Shown in pieces: positions 1-8,044 of a DNA stretch of 64,000 nucleotides. The notes under the pieces are model-generated. The model worked only from the letters and a program-made list of their open reading frames with translations, searched no databases and was not told the DNA's origin. Origin of the DNA: Pseudooceanicola marinus. Its GTDB lineage: Bacteria; Pseudomonadota; Alphaproteobacteria; Rhodobacterales; Rhodobacteraceae. Every line of letters begins with the position of its first letter. Position 1 is the first letter of the stretch. The stretch lies in the NCBI RefSeq assembly GCF_002786295.1, contig NZ_PGTC01000016.1, positions 126,501 to 190,500 of the forward strand, read 5' to 3'. Both the position numbers and the translations under genes were made by a program.

Positions 1-48
1 ATTTCTGGCTATCGGATGGGAGGGGCGGCGCCGCAAGGGGCCGCCCCT
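1..48. repeat. Partial copy of dispersed GAGTATTT repeat, cut by window edge
   Basis: The first 23 bases (ATTTCTGGCTATCGGATGGG and three more) match the arm that follows the GAGTATTT core in the copy near 31.6 kb. A hairpin follows, with arms AGGGGCGG (21-28) and CCGCCCCT (41-48). The GAGT part of the core would lie outside the window. It sits downstream of a minus-strand gene, as other copies do. Confidence 0.6.
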
Positions 49-97
49 TCGTGCTTCAGGGTGGTCGTGACGGGCGCCGCCGGTTCCGGAGCGGGCC

Positions 98-1048
98 TCA
101 GTAGCCCTGGCTGCGGTCGACCTCGAAGAGGAAGTCCTGCCCGGCCTCGCCGCGGGCCACGTTGTCGGCGATGATGCGCGAGGCGGTCAGGGGCCGCGTT
201 TCCGAGGCGATATGCGGGCAGACCGTAACCTTCGGATGGGACCAGAAGGGATGCGCGGCGGGCAGCGGTTCCTCGCGGAAGACATCCAGCGTGGCATGGC
301 GCAGATGCCCGCTGTCCAGCGCGGCCAGCAGCGCGTCATCGACGATCAGCGGCCCGCGCCCGGGGTTCAGGATCACCGCGCCCTCGGGCAGTTGGCCCAG
401 GCGGGTGGCGTCCAGCAGATCCGTCGTTTCCTCCGTCAGCGGCAGCAGCAGCACCAGGATCTGCGCGTTGGAGAGCGCCTTTGCCAGGCCGTCGGTTCCC
501 GACAGGCAGGTCAGCCCCTCGATGTCCTTCTGCGTGCGCGACCAGCCGGTCACCGGGAACCCCATCTGTGCCAGCGACTGCGCACAGGCGGTGCCCAGCT
601 CGCCCAGGCCCAGAACGGTCACGGGGCGTTCCTCGGCCAGCGGCGGGATCAGTTTCGCCCCCTCCCAGTCGCCGTCCTGGTGGGCCAGGAAATGGTCGAT
701 GTGCAGGTGGTGGCGCAGGGCGTGGCCCGTCACCCATTCCACCATGCCGCGGGTCAGCCCGTGGTCGACCATGCGGCAGAGCGGCTGGGTCAGGGTCTGG
801 TTGCCCACGATGGCCTCGACTCCGGCCCAGAGGTTCAGCACGGCCTTGCAGCGGGTGTAGGGGGTGAAATCCTGCACGTCGGAATTGGGCGCATAGATGA
901 TGTAATCGACCTCCTCCGGCGCGAAGGCGTCGGGGGCGAAATCGGTGCGCAGGTCGACGGCCAGGTCTCGGTCGGCAAAGGCGGCGGTGAGGGGGGCCTC
1001 GTATTCGCTCCAGCGGGCTTCGGTCGCGGCGAAGAGGACGTTGATCAT
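98..1048 (-). CDS. Glyoxylate/hydroxypyruvate reductase A-like D-2-hydroxyacid dehydrogenase
   Basis: A 316-residue NAD(P)-dependent dehydrogenase of the D-isomer-specific 2-hydroxyacid family, most like the GhrA subgroup that reduces glyoxylate and hydroxypyruvate in the cytoplasm. A Rossmann motif GLGELGTA lies near residue 148. The catalytic set is present near the C-terminus: Arg in LNPGRGPLI, Glu in FREEPLP and His in CPHIAS. The start at 1048 is chosen because GGAAAGGAAG lies just upstream; an in-frame ATG further out lacks such a site. It is transcribed alone, between a repeat element and trmD. Substrate preference within the family cannot be read from sequence. Confidence 0.85.
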   Translation of the reverse strand: MINVLFAATEARWSEYEAPLTAAFADRDLAVDLRTDFAPDAFAPEEVDYIIYAPNSDVQDFTPYTRCKAVLNLWAGVEAIVGNQTLTQPLCRMVDHGLTRGMVEWVTGHALRHHLHIDHFLAHQDGDWEGAKLIPPLAEERPVTVLGLGELGTACAQSLAQMGFPVTGWSRTQKDIEGLTCLSGTDGLAKALSNAQILVLLLPLTEETTDLLDATRLGQLPEGAVILNPGRGPLIVDDALLAALDSGHLRHATLDVFREEPLPAAHPFWSHPKVTVCPHIASETRPLTASRIIADNVARGEAGQDFLFEVDRSQGY

Positions 1049-1125
1049 GGGGCTTCCTTTCCTGTTGCCGCGAAAGCTAGCAGGGGCGGAAGGAAGTGCC
1101 AAACACCTCGCCGCGCGCGGCGGTG

Positions 1126-2085
1126 TCAGCCGCGGCTTTGCCGCACCAGCTGCGCCAGGGCGCGGTAAGGATCGGCGGGCAGGGGGGCCTCAGACTCACG
1201 GTTGCGCAGTGCCTCGGCCAGCGCCTGCAATTCCGGCGCCTCGGCGTCGAGGAAGGCGGCCAGGCTCTCGGCGTCGCGCACCTCACGCACCGCATCGTCC
1301 AGCAGTGCTTCGCGCGTGGCAGCCCAGAGATCGGGGCGGCGGGCGCGGGTGATCTCCTCCGCCATGCGGCGGCGCCACTTGGCGATCTCGCCGTGGTGGC
1401 CGGACATGATGACCTCGGGGATCTCGCGGCCCTGCCATTCCGGCGGGCGGGTGTATTGCGGATGCTCCAGCAGACCCTCGGAGAAACTCTCCTCCTCGGT
1501 GGAGGCGGCATTGCCGAGCACGCCCGGCAGCAAGCGCACTGTGGCGTCCAGCATGGCCAGGGCCGCCGACTCTCCCCCGGTCATGACGAAATCGCCCAGG
1601 GAGACCTCCTGGATGCCGAAATGCTCGATCACCCTCTCGTCCAGCCCCTCGAAGCGGCCGCAGATCAGGGTCACCCCGTCGCCGCGCGCCCAGTCGCGGG
1701 CCATCTGCTGATCGAAACGGCGCCCCCGGGGAGAGAGATAGACCAGCGGATGGTGGCCGCGCGCGCGGGGCCGGGCCTCGGCGATGGCGCTTTCCATCAC
1801 GTCGGCGCGCAGGACCATGCCCGCGCCGCCGCCGGCCGGCGTATCATCGACGTTGCGATGCTTGCCCAGCCCGTGTTCGCGCAGGTTCACCGTCTGCAAC
1901 TGCCACAGCCCGTCCTTCAGGGCCTTGCCGGTCAGGCTTTCGCCCAGAAGGCCCGGAAAGGCCTGGGGCAGCAGGGTGATGATCTGCGCCGTCCAGACAC
2001 CCGCCAGGGTCTCGGGCTCGTCCATCAGGCTGCGCGGCTTCAGGGTCGCGCTGATGCTCTTGCGGCCATGGGATTTCAGGGTCAT
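1126..2085 (-). CDS. trmD: tRNA (guanine-37-N1)-methyltransferase
   Basis: TrmD methylates G37 next to the anticodon using S-adenosylmethionine and so prevents +1 frameshifting. The SPOUT-type knot motifs are visible: DDTPAGGGAGMVLR, VYLSPRG, CGRFEGLDERV and GDFVMTGGE, followed by PGVLGNAASTEEESF. At 319 residues it is longer than the about 255 of the E. coli enzyme. The excess is about 35 residues before the first beta strand (WTAQIITLLP) and a longer alpha-helical tail. ATG at 2085 has GGAGAG nine bases upstream; a GTG six bases further out is possible. It lies downstream of rimM on the same strand, the usual order, but with a 144-bp gap holding a repeat copy. Confidence 0.96.
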   Translation of the reverse strand: MTLKSHGRKSISATLKPRSLMDEPETLAGVWTAQIITLLPQAFPGLLGESLTGKALKDGLWQLQTVNLREHGLGKHRNVDDTPAGGGAGMVLRADVMESAIAEARPRARGHHPLVYLSPRGRRFDQQMARDWARGDGVTLICGRFEGLDERVIEHFGIQEVSLGDFVMTGGESAALAMLDATVRLLPGVLGNAASTEEESFSEGLLEHPQYTRPPEWQGREIPEVIMSGHHGEIAKWRRRMAEEITRARRPDLWAATREALLDDAVREVRDAESLAAFLDAEAPELQALAEALRNRESEAPLPADPYRALAQLVRQSRG

Positions 2086-2163
2086 CGGCACTCTCTCCAG
2101 TTCCGCCCGTCTCTAGGCGGCGGGGCGGCGGGGATCAAGCGGGCGGGCGCCGCAACCGCGCCG

Positions 2164-2195
2164 CGCCCCTCCCATACGATGGCCGGAGATACTCA
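2164..2195. repeat. Degenerate copy of the dispersed GAGTATTT repeat
   Basis: Reading plus strand, CCCATACGATGGCC is followed by GGAGATACTC. This matches the CCATACGATGGCTGAAAATACTC arm of the copy near 62.9 kb, with two changes in the core. It lies in the gap between rimM and trmD, so it may separate or modulate their transcription. Confidence 0.5.
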
Positions 2196-2229
2196 CGGCG
2201 CGACGGCGGCCCGAGGCGCAGCGCAGGGG

Positions 2230-2766
2230 TCAGAAAAGCCCCTCGGGCGGATCCGCGACGATGCGGCGCGCGTCCAGGTCGACGGTCGGCACCGCCTCGC
2301 GGGTGAAGGGCAGCAGCACGGTGGCCGAGGCGCCCGGTGCCGCGATTTCCAGCAGGTCGCCGGCGCCGTGGTCCATCACTGCACGCACCTTTCCCAGCTC
2401 GGTGCCGCCGGTGTCGACCACGGTCAGGCCGATCAGGTCGGCGTGGTAAAATTCGTCATCTGGCAGGGCCGGCAGGCGGTCGCGCGGCGCGAACAGGCGC
2501 AGCCCCTTCAGCGCATCCGCCTCCTCCTTCGTCTCCACCCCCGGCAGGCGGGCGGCGAAGCCGTTCTTGATCGGCCGGGTCAGGGTGACGGCATAGCTCT
2601 GGCGGCCATCCTCGGAGGTCAGCGGGGTGTAGTCCGCGATCGCTTCCGGCTCGGCGCAGAAGCTTTTCAGCCGCACCTCGCCGCGCACGCCGTAGGCGCC
2701 GGCGATGGCACCGAGGCAGATCAGGTCGGGGGCGTCGTTGCTCTGGGGCTCTTGGTCTGTCGTCAT
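2230..2766 (-). CDS. rimM: 16S rRNA processing protein RimM
   Basis: RimM binds ribosomal protein S19 and helps mature the 30S head domain. This 178-residue protein has the N-terminal RimM barrel ([19 protein letters not shown] at about 18-36) and a C-terminal PRC-like barrel ([13 protein letters not shown], then GAGDLLEI and [14 protein letters not shown]). Length and motif order are normal for the family. It follows rpsP and a 43-codon gene on the same strand and precedes trmD, the conserved ribosome-maturation cluster. Two strong terminator hairpins lie between rpsP and this gene, so it may depend on read-through or on its own promoter. Confidence 0.97.
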   Translation of the reverse strand: MTTDQEPQSNDAPDLICLGAIAGAYGVRGEVRLKSFCAEPEAIADYTPLTSEDGRQSYAVTLTRPIKNGFAARLPGVETKEEADALKGLRLFAPRDRLPALPDDEFYHADLIGLTVVDTGGTELGKVRAVMDHGAGDLLEIAAPGASATVLLPFTREAVPTVDLDARRIVADPPEGLF

Positions 2767-2830
2767 GCGCGTGTCTTACCTTGGCAGGGGCCGTGGCACG
2801 AGGCCGCGGCGCGTGGTGCCGGGCAGGATA

Positions 2831-2962
2831 CTAGCACAGGCGCTCCGCGAGAAGATCCGGATTGGCCTGGCACTCCTGCGCCACTCGGTCGCGTTCGTAG
2901 ACGATGCCGGCCAGGAAGGCGAGGCCGAGAAGGATGGGCAGGCGAAAGAGACGAAAGATCAT
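2831..2962 (-). CDS. 43-residue single-pass membrane protein, function unknown
   Basis: A short gene between rpsP and rimM. It begins MIFRLFRLPILLGLAFLAGI, a positively charged N-terminus with one hydrophobic segment (about residues 8-21). YERDRVAQECQ follows, and the protein ends in LLAERLC with a C-terminal cysteine. No strong Shine-Dalgarno site is visible (GGACCCTGGA precedes the ATG). I recall similar tiny proteins at this position in other Rhodobacteraceae, which is the main reason to call it real; that is recollection, not a search. Two cysteines (residues 31 and 43) are its only polar landmarks. Function is unknown. Confidence 0.6.
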   Translation of the reverse strand: MIFRLFRLPILLGLAFLAGIVYERDRVAQECQANPDLLAERLC

Positions 2963-3053
2963 TCCAGGGTCCGCAGAGGCAATGGCGGCCCCCGGGGGGG
3001 CCGCGCCTGCCCGCAGAGCTAGGGCGCAATCGCGACGGAAAAATGGCAGCGGC

Positions 3054-3082
3054 GGAAAAAGCCCTGCCCTGGGCGGGGCTTT
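3054..3082 (-). terminator. Rho-independent terminator (second of two after rpsP)
   Basis: On the minus strand, arms AAAGCCC (3076-3082) and GGGCTTT (3058-3064) form a stem, extended inwards by further pairs. A run of T follows, from the A tract at 3056-3060. It lies about 50 bases past the first terminator. Confidence 0.7.
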
Positions 3083-3102
3083 GCCGGCCCGTGACAGGGC
3101 GG

Positions 3103-3139
3103 AAAAGAAAAGGGCCGGCGCCATGATGGCACCGGCCCC
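3103..3139 (-). terminator. Rho-independent terminator downstream of rpsP
   Basis: On the minus strand, GGGCCGG (3132-3138) pairs with CCGGCCC (3112-3118). An inner GCC/GGC stem extends it and TTTTCTTTT follows. It begins 40 bases after the rpsP stop codon and should end or strongly attenuate the rpsP transcript. Confidence 0.85.
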
Positions 3140-3178
3140 GAAGCTGTTGCGCGGATCCATGACCCGCGCACAGACCGA

Positions 3179-3544
3179 TCACTCGGCTGCGGCTTCCTCG
3201 GAAGCGGCGGCTTCTTTCTCTGCCTTGGCAGCGGCGCGCTCCTGCGCGGCCTTGCCCGGGGTGCCCTTCTTGAGGTTGGCACGCTCTTTCTTCTCCAGGA
3301 CGCCTGCGGCTTCCAGGAAACGGGACACGCGGTCGGTCGGCTGGGCGCCGTGGTCCAGCCAGTACTGCACGCGCTCCATGTTCAGCTTGACGCGGTCTTC
3401 GCTGTCCTTGGGCAGGAGCGGGTTGTAGGTGCCCAGCTTCTCGATGAAGCGGCCGTCACGCGGCATGCGCGAGTCGGCGGCGACGACGGAATAGTGGGGG
3501 CGCTTTTTCGAGCCACCACGGGCGAGACGGATCTTCATGGCCAT
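3179..3544 (-). CDS. rpsP: 30S ribosomal protein S16
   Basis: S16 is a small-subunit protein needed for 30S assembly. The 121-residue product begins [20 protein letters not shown] and carries the S16 motif [20 protein letters not shown]. It ends in an Ala/Glu/Lys-rich tail of about 35 residues, common in alphaproteobacterial S16. ATG at 3544 has AAGGAG seven bases upstream; the ATG two codons later is less well placed. It heads the rpsP-rimM-trmD cluster and is followed by two terminators. Confidence 0.98.
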   Translation of the reverse strand: MAMKIRLARGGSKKRPHYSVVAADSRMPRDGRFIEKLGTYNPLLPKDSEDRVKLNMERVQYWLDHGAQPTDRVSRFLEAAGVLEKKERANLKKGTPGKAAQERAAAKAEKEAAASEEAAAE

Positions 3545-3709
3545 TGGTTTTCTCCTTCAAATGGCGGTTCGGCGCGAGGCGCCGGAGAGGTTGGCGGCGC
3601 AATGCGCCGGATGAGAGAGGCGGCCGGGGCCGCCGGGTTCGGATGGCGGGTTTTCCGCCGGGTCTTTCCGGGCCGCGGGCGCAGGGCCTGCCGGTCCGGT
3701 CTGGGCCGT

Positions 3710-4009
3710 TCAGCCCTGGTGCTGCCGGTGATGCCGGATCACCTCCTGAATGATGAAATTCAGGAATTTCTTCGCGAATTCGGGATCAAGATCCGCTTCC
3801 TTCGCGAGCTCTTCGAGGCGTGCGATCTGCACCGCTTCGCGACTGGGGTCCGAGGGGGGAAGGTCATGTTCAGCCTTCAGTTTCCCCACGGCCTGGGTGT
3901 GCTTGAACCGCTCCCCCAGGGTGTAGACGAGGATCGCATCCAGGCGGTCGATCGAGGCCCGGTGGCCTTTGAGCACCTCGGCCGCGCGGGCCGTGACATC
4001 ATCAGTCAA
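3710..4009 (-). CDS. Chorismate mutase (AroQ class)
   Basis: A 99-residue all-helical AroQ-type chorismate mutase, converting chorismate to prephenate for phenylalanine and tyrosine synthesis. Visible family features are HRASIDRLDAILVYTLGERF in helix 1 (active-site Arg), the VGKLKAEHDLPPSDPSRE segment and a final helix FLNFIIQEVIRHHRQHQ. The start is TTG at 4009, supported by AAAGGA seven bases upstream and an eight-base overlap with the upstream acetyltransferase gene, which suggests translational coupling. It is free-standing, not fused to prephenate dehydratase. Confidence 0.92.
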   Translation of the reverse strand: MTDDVTARAAEVLKGHRASIDRLDAILVYTLGERFKHTQAVGKLKAEHDLPPSDPSREAVQIARLEELAKEADLDPEFAKKFLNFIIQEVIRHHRQHQG

Positions 4010-4604
4010 GGGCGTATCCTTTCGGTTTGAAAAGCGGGTCCATGTAGGACCGGATTTCCAGCTCGATCCCGTCGGAGATCTGGCTGTTGGTTAGTGCGGC
4101 GGGCGAGGGGTGGCGGTAGCAGTGTTCGTTGCCGTCCACCGTGGCCGCCTCCGTGTCGCGCTTGGCGCCAAGCCGTTCGCAGAGGCGGATCGAGGCGAGG
4201 TTCTTGGGGTCCACGTAGGACACCGCGCCCTCCCAGCCCAACTGGTCGTAGAAGTGGCGCCGCGCCGCATGGGTCGCCTCCAGCGCGTAGCCCTTGCCGG
4301 CGGTCTCGGGCCAGATGATCCAGGCCAGCTCCGCCTCCGGCCAGGAGGCGGGCTTCCAGCCGCCGGCCATGCCGAGGGTCTTGCCGCTGGCGCGGTCGTG
4401 GATCATCCACATGCCATAGCCGCGGATCTGCCAGTGGCCGATCTCGGCGGCATAGAGCATCCAGGTGTCATAGGCATTCAGCGGCCCGCCGATGAAGCGC
4501 GAGCGGTAGGAGCTGAAGGCATGCTTGAAGTTCGGGTAGTCCTGCGGTTCGGGCCCGCGCAGCACCAGCCGTTCGGTCTCGATGACGGGGATCTGGAAGC
4601 TCAT
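4002..4604 (-). CDS. GNAT N-acetyltransferase (RimJ/RimL-like), first of four tandem paralogues
   Basis: A 200-residue GNAT-fold acyltransferase of the Acetyltransf_3 type. It opens with PVIETERLVLRGPEPQDYPNF, has IGHWQIRGYGMWMI in the core, and an acetyl-CoA loop region around AGKGYALEATHAARRHF. YVDPKNLASIRLCERLGA follows near the C-terminus. It shares the TERL-LRGPEPQD, IGHW-RGYGMW and DP-N-S-ERLGA motifs with the next three genes upstream, so the block arose by tandem duplication. It overlaps the next gene by ATGA at 4601-4604. The substrate is unknown; members of this class modify protein N-termini, amino acids or small molecules. Confidence 0.88.
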   Translation of the reverse strand: MSFQIPVIETERLVLRGPEPQDYPNFKHAFSSYRSRFIGGPLNAYDTWMLYAAEIGHWQIRGYGMWMIHDRASGKTLGMAGGWKPASWPEAELAWIIWPETAGKGYALEATHAARRHFYDQLGWEGAVSYVDPKNLASIRLCERLGAKRDTEAATVDGNEHCYRHPSPAALTNSQISDGIELEIRSYMDPLFKPKGYALD

Positions 4605-5155
4605 GCGTCCCCCTTCGCCACAGCGGGGTGGCGATAGACCAGCACGGTGGTGCCATAGAACTCGGGCCGTTCGCGTTCGACCACGGCGCCCAGCCGTTCG
4701 GCCAGGGCGCGCGAACGGGCATTGGCCGGGTCGATGTAGGAGATCAGGCGATCCAGACCGAAATGATCGGCGGCATGCTGGCGGGCGGCCAGGGCGGCCT
4801 CATGGGCATAGCCCTTGCCCTCGAAATCCGCGAAGACATGCCAGCCGATTTCCGGCTCGTCCCACTTGAGTTGGTTGATGATACCGACGCGGCCGACGGT
4901 TGCGCCGCTGTCCTTTTCGGCCAGGGTCCACATGCCGTAGCCGCGCCACATCCAGTGGCCGATCGTGGACAGGAAGCCGCGCCAGACCTGGTCGCGGTCG
5001 GTCACGGGGCCGCCGATGTACTGCGAGCGGTCTGCATCGGCCAGGAAGGTCTCGATGGCGTCGAAATCCTGCGGCTCGGGGCCGCGCAGGATCAGCCGCT
5101 CGGTCTCGATCACGGGGATCGGCAGTCGGGTGGCACAGGTGGCAAGCGCGGTCAT
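4601..5155 (-). CDS. GNAT N-acetyltransferase, second of four tandem paralogues
   Basis: A 184-residue RimJ/RimL-like acetyltransferase. It shares with its neighbour PVIETERLILRGPEPQDFDA at about 13-32, IGHWMWRGYGMWTL, GKGYAHEAALAARQHA (acetyl-CoA loop) and YIDPANARSRALAERLGA. The N-terminal half is the closest to the gene downstream, pointing to the most recent duplication or to gene conversion. It is coupled on both sides by four-base ATGA overlaps (4601-4604 and 5152-5155). Substrate unknown. Confidence 0.88.
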   Translation of the reverse strand: MTALATCATRLPIPVIETERLILRGPEPQDFDAIETFLADADRSQYIGGPVTDRDQVWRGFLSTIGHWMWRGYGMWTLAEKDSGATVGRVGIINQLKWDEPEIGWHVFADFEGKGYAHEAALAARQHAADHFGLDRLISYIDPANARSRALAERLGAVVERERPEFYGTTVLVYRHPAVAKGDA

Positions 5156-5703
5156 GCGTAGGCCTCCGCCCCGCCTTCCGACAGCGCGTCGGGGCCGGGA
5201 TGGCGGTAGATCACCACCTCGTGGTCGCCCATGGTGAAGGTACCGTCGGGGGCGGCGCCCAGGCGGCGGGCCACGGCGGCCGAGCCGTGGTTTTCCGGGT
5301 CCACCAGCGAGATCGCGGTGCTCCAGCCCAGCACGTCATAGGCATGCGCGCGGGCGGCCTCGGCGGCCTCGGTGGCATAGCCGCGGCCCTCGGCCCCCTC
5401 GAACAGGTCCCAGCCGATTTCCGGCTCTGGCCAGCCTTCGGGGTTCCACAGGCCGACCATGCCGACGGTTTCGCCGGTTTCGGTCACGTCGACCATCCAG
5501 CGGCCGTAGCCGCGCATGACCCAATGGCCGATCTCGGTGCCCAGCTGGCGCCAGGCCTGGGCGCGATCCTTCGGCCCGCCGACGAAACGCGCGCGGTCGG
5601 AGGCATAGAAGGCCATCAGCGCCTCGGCGTCCCGGGCACCGGGGGCGCGCAGGGTCAGCCGGGGGGTGTGAAGCGTGGGGATCAAGGCCAGGTGCGTCGT
5701 CAT
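5152..5703 (-). CDS. GNAT N-acetyltransferase, third of four tandem paralogues
   Basis: A 183-residue GNAT protein with LHTPRLTLRAPGARDAEAL at the N-terminus, RFVGGPKDRAQAW, IGHWVMRGYGRWMV, EPEIGWDLFEGAEGRGYATE (acetyl-CoA loop) and SLVDPENHGSAAVARRLGA. The start at 5703 lies one base after the stop codon of the preceding gene (TGA-C-ATG). A longer frame exists but its extra N-terminus has no GNAT features. It overlaps the following gene by ATGA. It is more diverged than the first pair but clearly paralogous. Substrate unknown. Confidence 0.87.
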   Translation of the reverse strand: MTTHLALIPTLHTPRLTLRAPGARDAEALMAFYASDRARFVGGPKDRAQAWRQLGTEIGHWVMRGYGRWMVDVTETGETVGMVGLWNPEGWPEPEIGWDLFEGAEGRGYATEAAEAARAHAYDVLGWSTAISLVDPENHGSAAVARRLGAAPDGTFTMGDHEVVIYRHPGPDALSEGGAEAYA

Positions 5704-5704
5704 G

Positions 5705-6259
5705 TCAGATCCCCTCCAGCAGCTTGCGGCCTGCGACGGTGCGCGGCAGGTGGCGCCAGATGCGCATGTCGCCCGCCATGCGGTGATGGAACATGCCCTC
5801 GGCGCGGGCGCCCAGCCGTTCGACCATGGCGACCGAGCGGTCGTTTTCGGGGTCCACCAGGCTGATGCACGACGCCCAGCCCTTGTCCTGGAACAGCCAG
5901 TTGAGCACGGCGCGCGCCGCCTCGGTGGCATAGCCCTTGCCCTCGGCCCCATCCAGCAGCTGCCAGGACAGTTCCGGTTCTGGCCAGCCGCGCGGATACC
6001 AGGGGCCGACCAGGCCGACCTGCAGGCCGGTGTCGCGTTCGCAGACGGCGAAATGGCCGTAGCCGCGCAGGTGCCAATGGCCGATGATCGTGGCGATCGA
6101 CCACCAGGCGGCTTCCTCGTCGGGGTGCTGATCGACGAAGCGGCGGGCGCCGGGCATCAGGTAAGCGGCGGTGGCATCGAATTCGGGCGAGGCCGGGCAG
6201 ACCAGGCGCAGGCGCTCGGTCTGCAGTTCGGGCCAGCGGGCGGGGGCGACGGCGATCAT
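5705..6259 (-). CDS. GNAT N-acetyltransferase, first-transcribed of four tandem paralogues
   Basis: A 184-residue GNAT protein with LQTERLRLVCPASPEF, IGHWHLRGYGHFAV, EPELSWQLLDGAEGKGYATE (acetyl-CoA loop) and SLVDPENDRSVAMVERLGA. ATG at 6259 is chosen because GGGAGG lies eight bases upstream; an ATG eight codons earlier has no such site. It heads a run in which four acetyltransferase genes and chorismate mutase are joined by overlaps or a single base, so they are probably one transcript. Substrate unknown. Confidence 0.87.
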   Translation of the reverse strand: MIAVAPARWPELQTERLRLVCPASPEFDATAAYLMPGARRFVDQHPDEEAAWWSIATIIGHWHLRGYGHFAVCERDTGLQVGLVGPWYPRGWPEPELSWQLLDGAEGKGYATEAARAVLNWLFQDKGWASCISLVDPENDRSVAMVERLGARAEGMFHHRMAGDMRIWRHLPRTVAGRKLLEGI

Positions 6260-6499
6260 GCGGCGTCCTCCCGATCCTTGCACCCGTTCTGCGCCTGTGT
6301 ATGGGCCTGATCCCGGGGCGCGGTCGCATCGACGGCGGTGCGCTGGACCGGCATCGCGTCCAGTTGCGGATGCTTGCAGGTGGCGGTGGCGCGCGGGTCA
6401 TGGGAGGCGGGACGCAGACGCGCCTGCCGGGCCGCCCGGTGCGGGGCGACGAAAAGCGACGCGAAGATGTCGCTGGATATGAGGAGCGCGCCGCTCACC

Positions 6500-8044
6500 T
6501 TACTTCTTCTTGCCGAAGCCGGAGAGGCCGCCGGGCATACCGCCGCCCATGCCGCCCATGCCACCGAGACCGCCCATGCCGCCGAGGCCCTTGCCGCCGA
6601 GGCCCTTGCCGCCGCCCATGGCCTTAGCGGCCTCTTCCAGCTGCTTGGGGTCCATCTGCGACGGGTCCATGCCTTCGGGCATGCCGCCGCCCTTGCCCAT
6701 CATCTGCTTCATGGCCTGTTTCATCATGCCGCCTTTGCCCATCTTGCCCATCTTCTTCATCATGTCCGCCATCTGGCGGTGCATCTTCAGAAGCTTGTTC
6801 AGGTCGGACACTTCCATGCCCGCCCCGGCGGCGATGCGTTTCTTGCGGCTGGCCTGAAGGATCTGCGGGTTGGCGCGTTCCTTCTTGGTCATCGACTGGA
6901 TCAGGGCGATCTGCCGGGTCAGGACCTTGTCGTCCATGCCCGAGGCCTCGACCTGCTTGGCCATCTTCTTCATGCCCGGCATCATGCCCATCAGGCCGTC
7001 CATGCCGCCCATCTTGATCATCTGCTCAAGCTGCATCTTCAGGTCGTTCATGTTGAACTGACCCTTGGAGAAACGCTTCATCATGCGTTCGGCCTGCTCG
7101 GCCTCCAGCGTTTCCTGCGCCTTCTCCACCAGGGCGACGATGTCGCCCATGCCCAGGATGCGGCCCGCGATACGCTCGGGCTCGAAGGTTTCCAGCGCCT
7201 CCATCTTCTCGCCGAGGCCGACGAACTTGATGGGCTTGCCGGTGATGGCGCGCATCGACAGGGCGGCGCCGCCGCGCCCGTCGCCGTCCATCCGGGTCAG
7301 CACGACGCCGGTGATGCCGATGCGTTCGTCGAAGTTCTCGGCGGTGTGCACGGCGTCCTGGCCGGTCAGGCCGTCGACCACCAGCAGCGTCTCGCGCGGG
7401 TTGGCCACGTCACGGACGGCCTCGACCTGGGCCATCAGCTCTTCGTCGATGGACAGGCGGCCGGCGGTGTCGAGCATGTAGACGTCATAGCCGCCCAGAC
7501 CCGCCTGGGTCTTGGCCCGCTTGGCGATCGCCACCGGGTCCTCGCCCTTGACGATGGGCAGGGTGTCGACGCCGATCTGGGTGCCCAGGATCGCCAGCTG
7601 TTCCATGGCCGCCGGGCGGTTCACGTCGAGCGAGGCCATCAGGACCTTCTTGTGCTCACGCTCCTTCAGGCGCTTCGCGAGCTTGGCGGTGGTGGTGGTC
7701 TTGCCGCCGCCCTGCAGGCCGACCATCAGGATCGGCGCGGGCGGGTTGTCGATCTTCAGCTTGCCGGGCTCACCGTTCTCGCCCGCCAGCACGGCGATCA
7801 GCTCGTCATGGACGATCTTCACGACCTGCTGGCCGGGGGTCACCGACTTGGTGACCGCGGCGCCGGTGGCCTTCTTCTCCACCGCCTTGATGAACTGCCG
7901 CGCCACGGGCAGCGACACGTCCGCCTCCAGCAGGGCAACGCGCACTTCCCGCAGGGCGGTCTTGACGTCGTCTTCCGACAGGCTGCCGGCCTTGGTCAGG
8001 CGATCGAAGACGCCGGAGAGGCGTTCGGATAGATTTTCAAACAT
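6500..8044 (-). CDS. ffh: Signal recognition particle GTPase Ffh (SRP54)
   Basis: Ffh binds SRP RNA and signal sequences and delivers ribosomes to FtsY at the membrane. The 514-residue protein has the N domain (about 1-95). The G domain follows, with GLQGGGKTTTTAKLA at 109-123, DVNRPAAMEQL, DTAGRLS and TRMDGDGRGGAAL. The Met-rich M domain comes after about 300, with many MMKKMGKMGKGGMM-like stretches. A final Gly/Met tail of short GGMGG-type repeats is longer than in E. coli. ATG at 8044 has GGAGG eight bases upstream. It has its own promoter and a leader of about 190 bases. Confidence 0.98.
   Translation of the reverse strand: MFENLSERLSGVFDRLTKAGSLSEDDVKTALREVRVALLEADVSLPVARQFIKAVEKKATGAAVTKSVTPGQQVVKIVHDELIAVLAGENGEPGKLKIDNPPAPILMVGLQGGGKTTTTAKLAKRLKEREHKKVLMASLDVNRPAAMEQLAILGTQIGVDTLPIVKGEDPVAIAKRAKTQAGLGGYDVYMLDTAGRLSIDEELMAQVEAVRDVANPRETLLVVDGLTGQDAVHTAENFDERIGITGVVLTRMDGDGRGGAALSMRAITGKPIKFVGLGEKMEALETFEPERIAGRILGMGDIVALVEKAQETLEAEQAERMMKRFSKGQFNMNDLKMQLEQMIKMGGMDGLMGMMPGMKKMAKQVEASGMDDKVLTRQIALIQSMTKKERANPQILQASRKKRIAAGAGMEVSDLNKLLKMHRQMADMMKKMGKMGKGGMMKQAMKQMMGKGGGMPEGMDPSQMDPKQLEEAAKAMGGGKGLGGKGLGGMGGLGGMGGMGGGMPGGLSGFGKKK

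Noticed and set aside
1096-3126. 676-codon plus-strand frame across trmD and rimM
   Set aside because: It runs antisense through two certain genes and an intergenic gap; an effect of high GC.
6256-6564. 102-codon minus-strand frame ending in an ATGA overlap with the first GNAT gene
   Set aside because: The overlap looked like coupling, but the frame runs out of phase through the 3' end of ffh, has no ribosome binding site and has a random composition.
6338-8032. 564-codon plus-strand frame opposite ffh
   Set aside because: His/Leu/Ala-rich antisense of Ffh codons; no recognisable domain.
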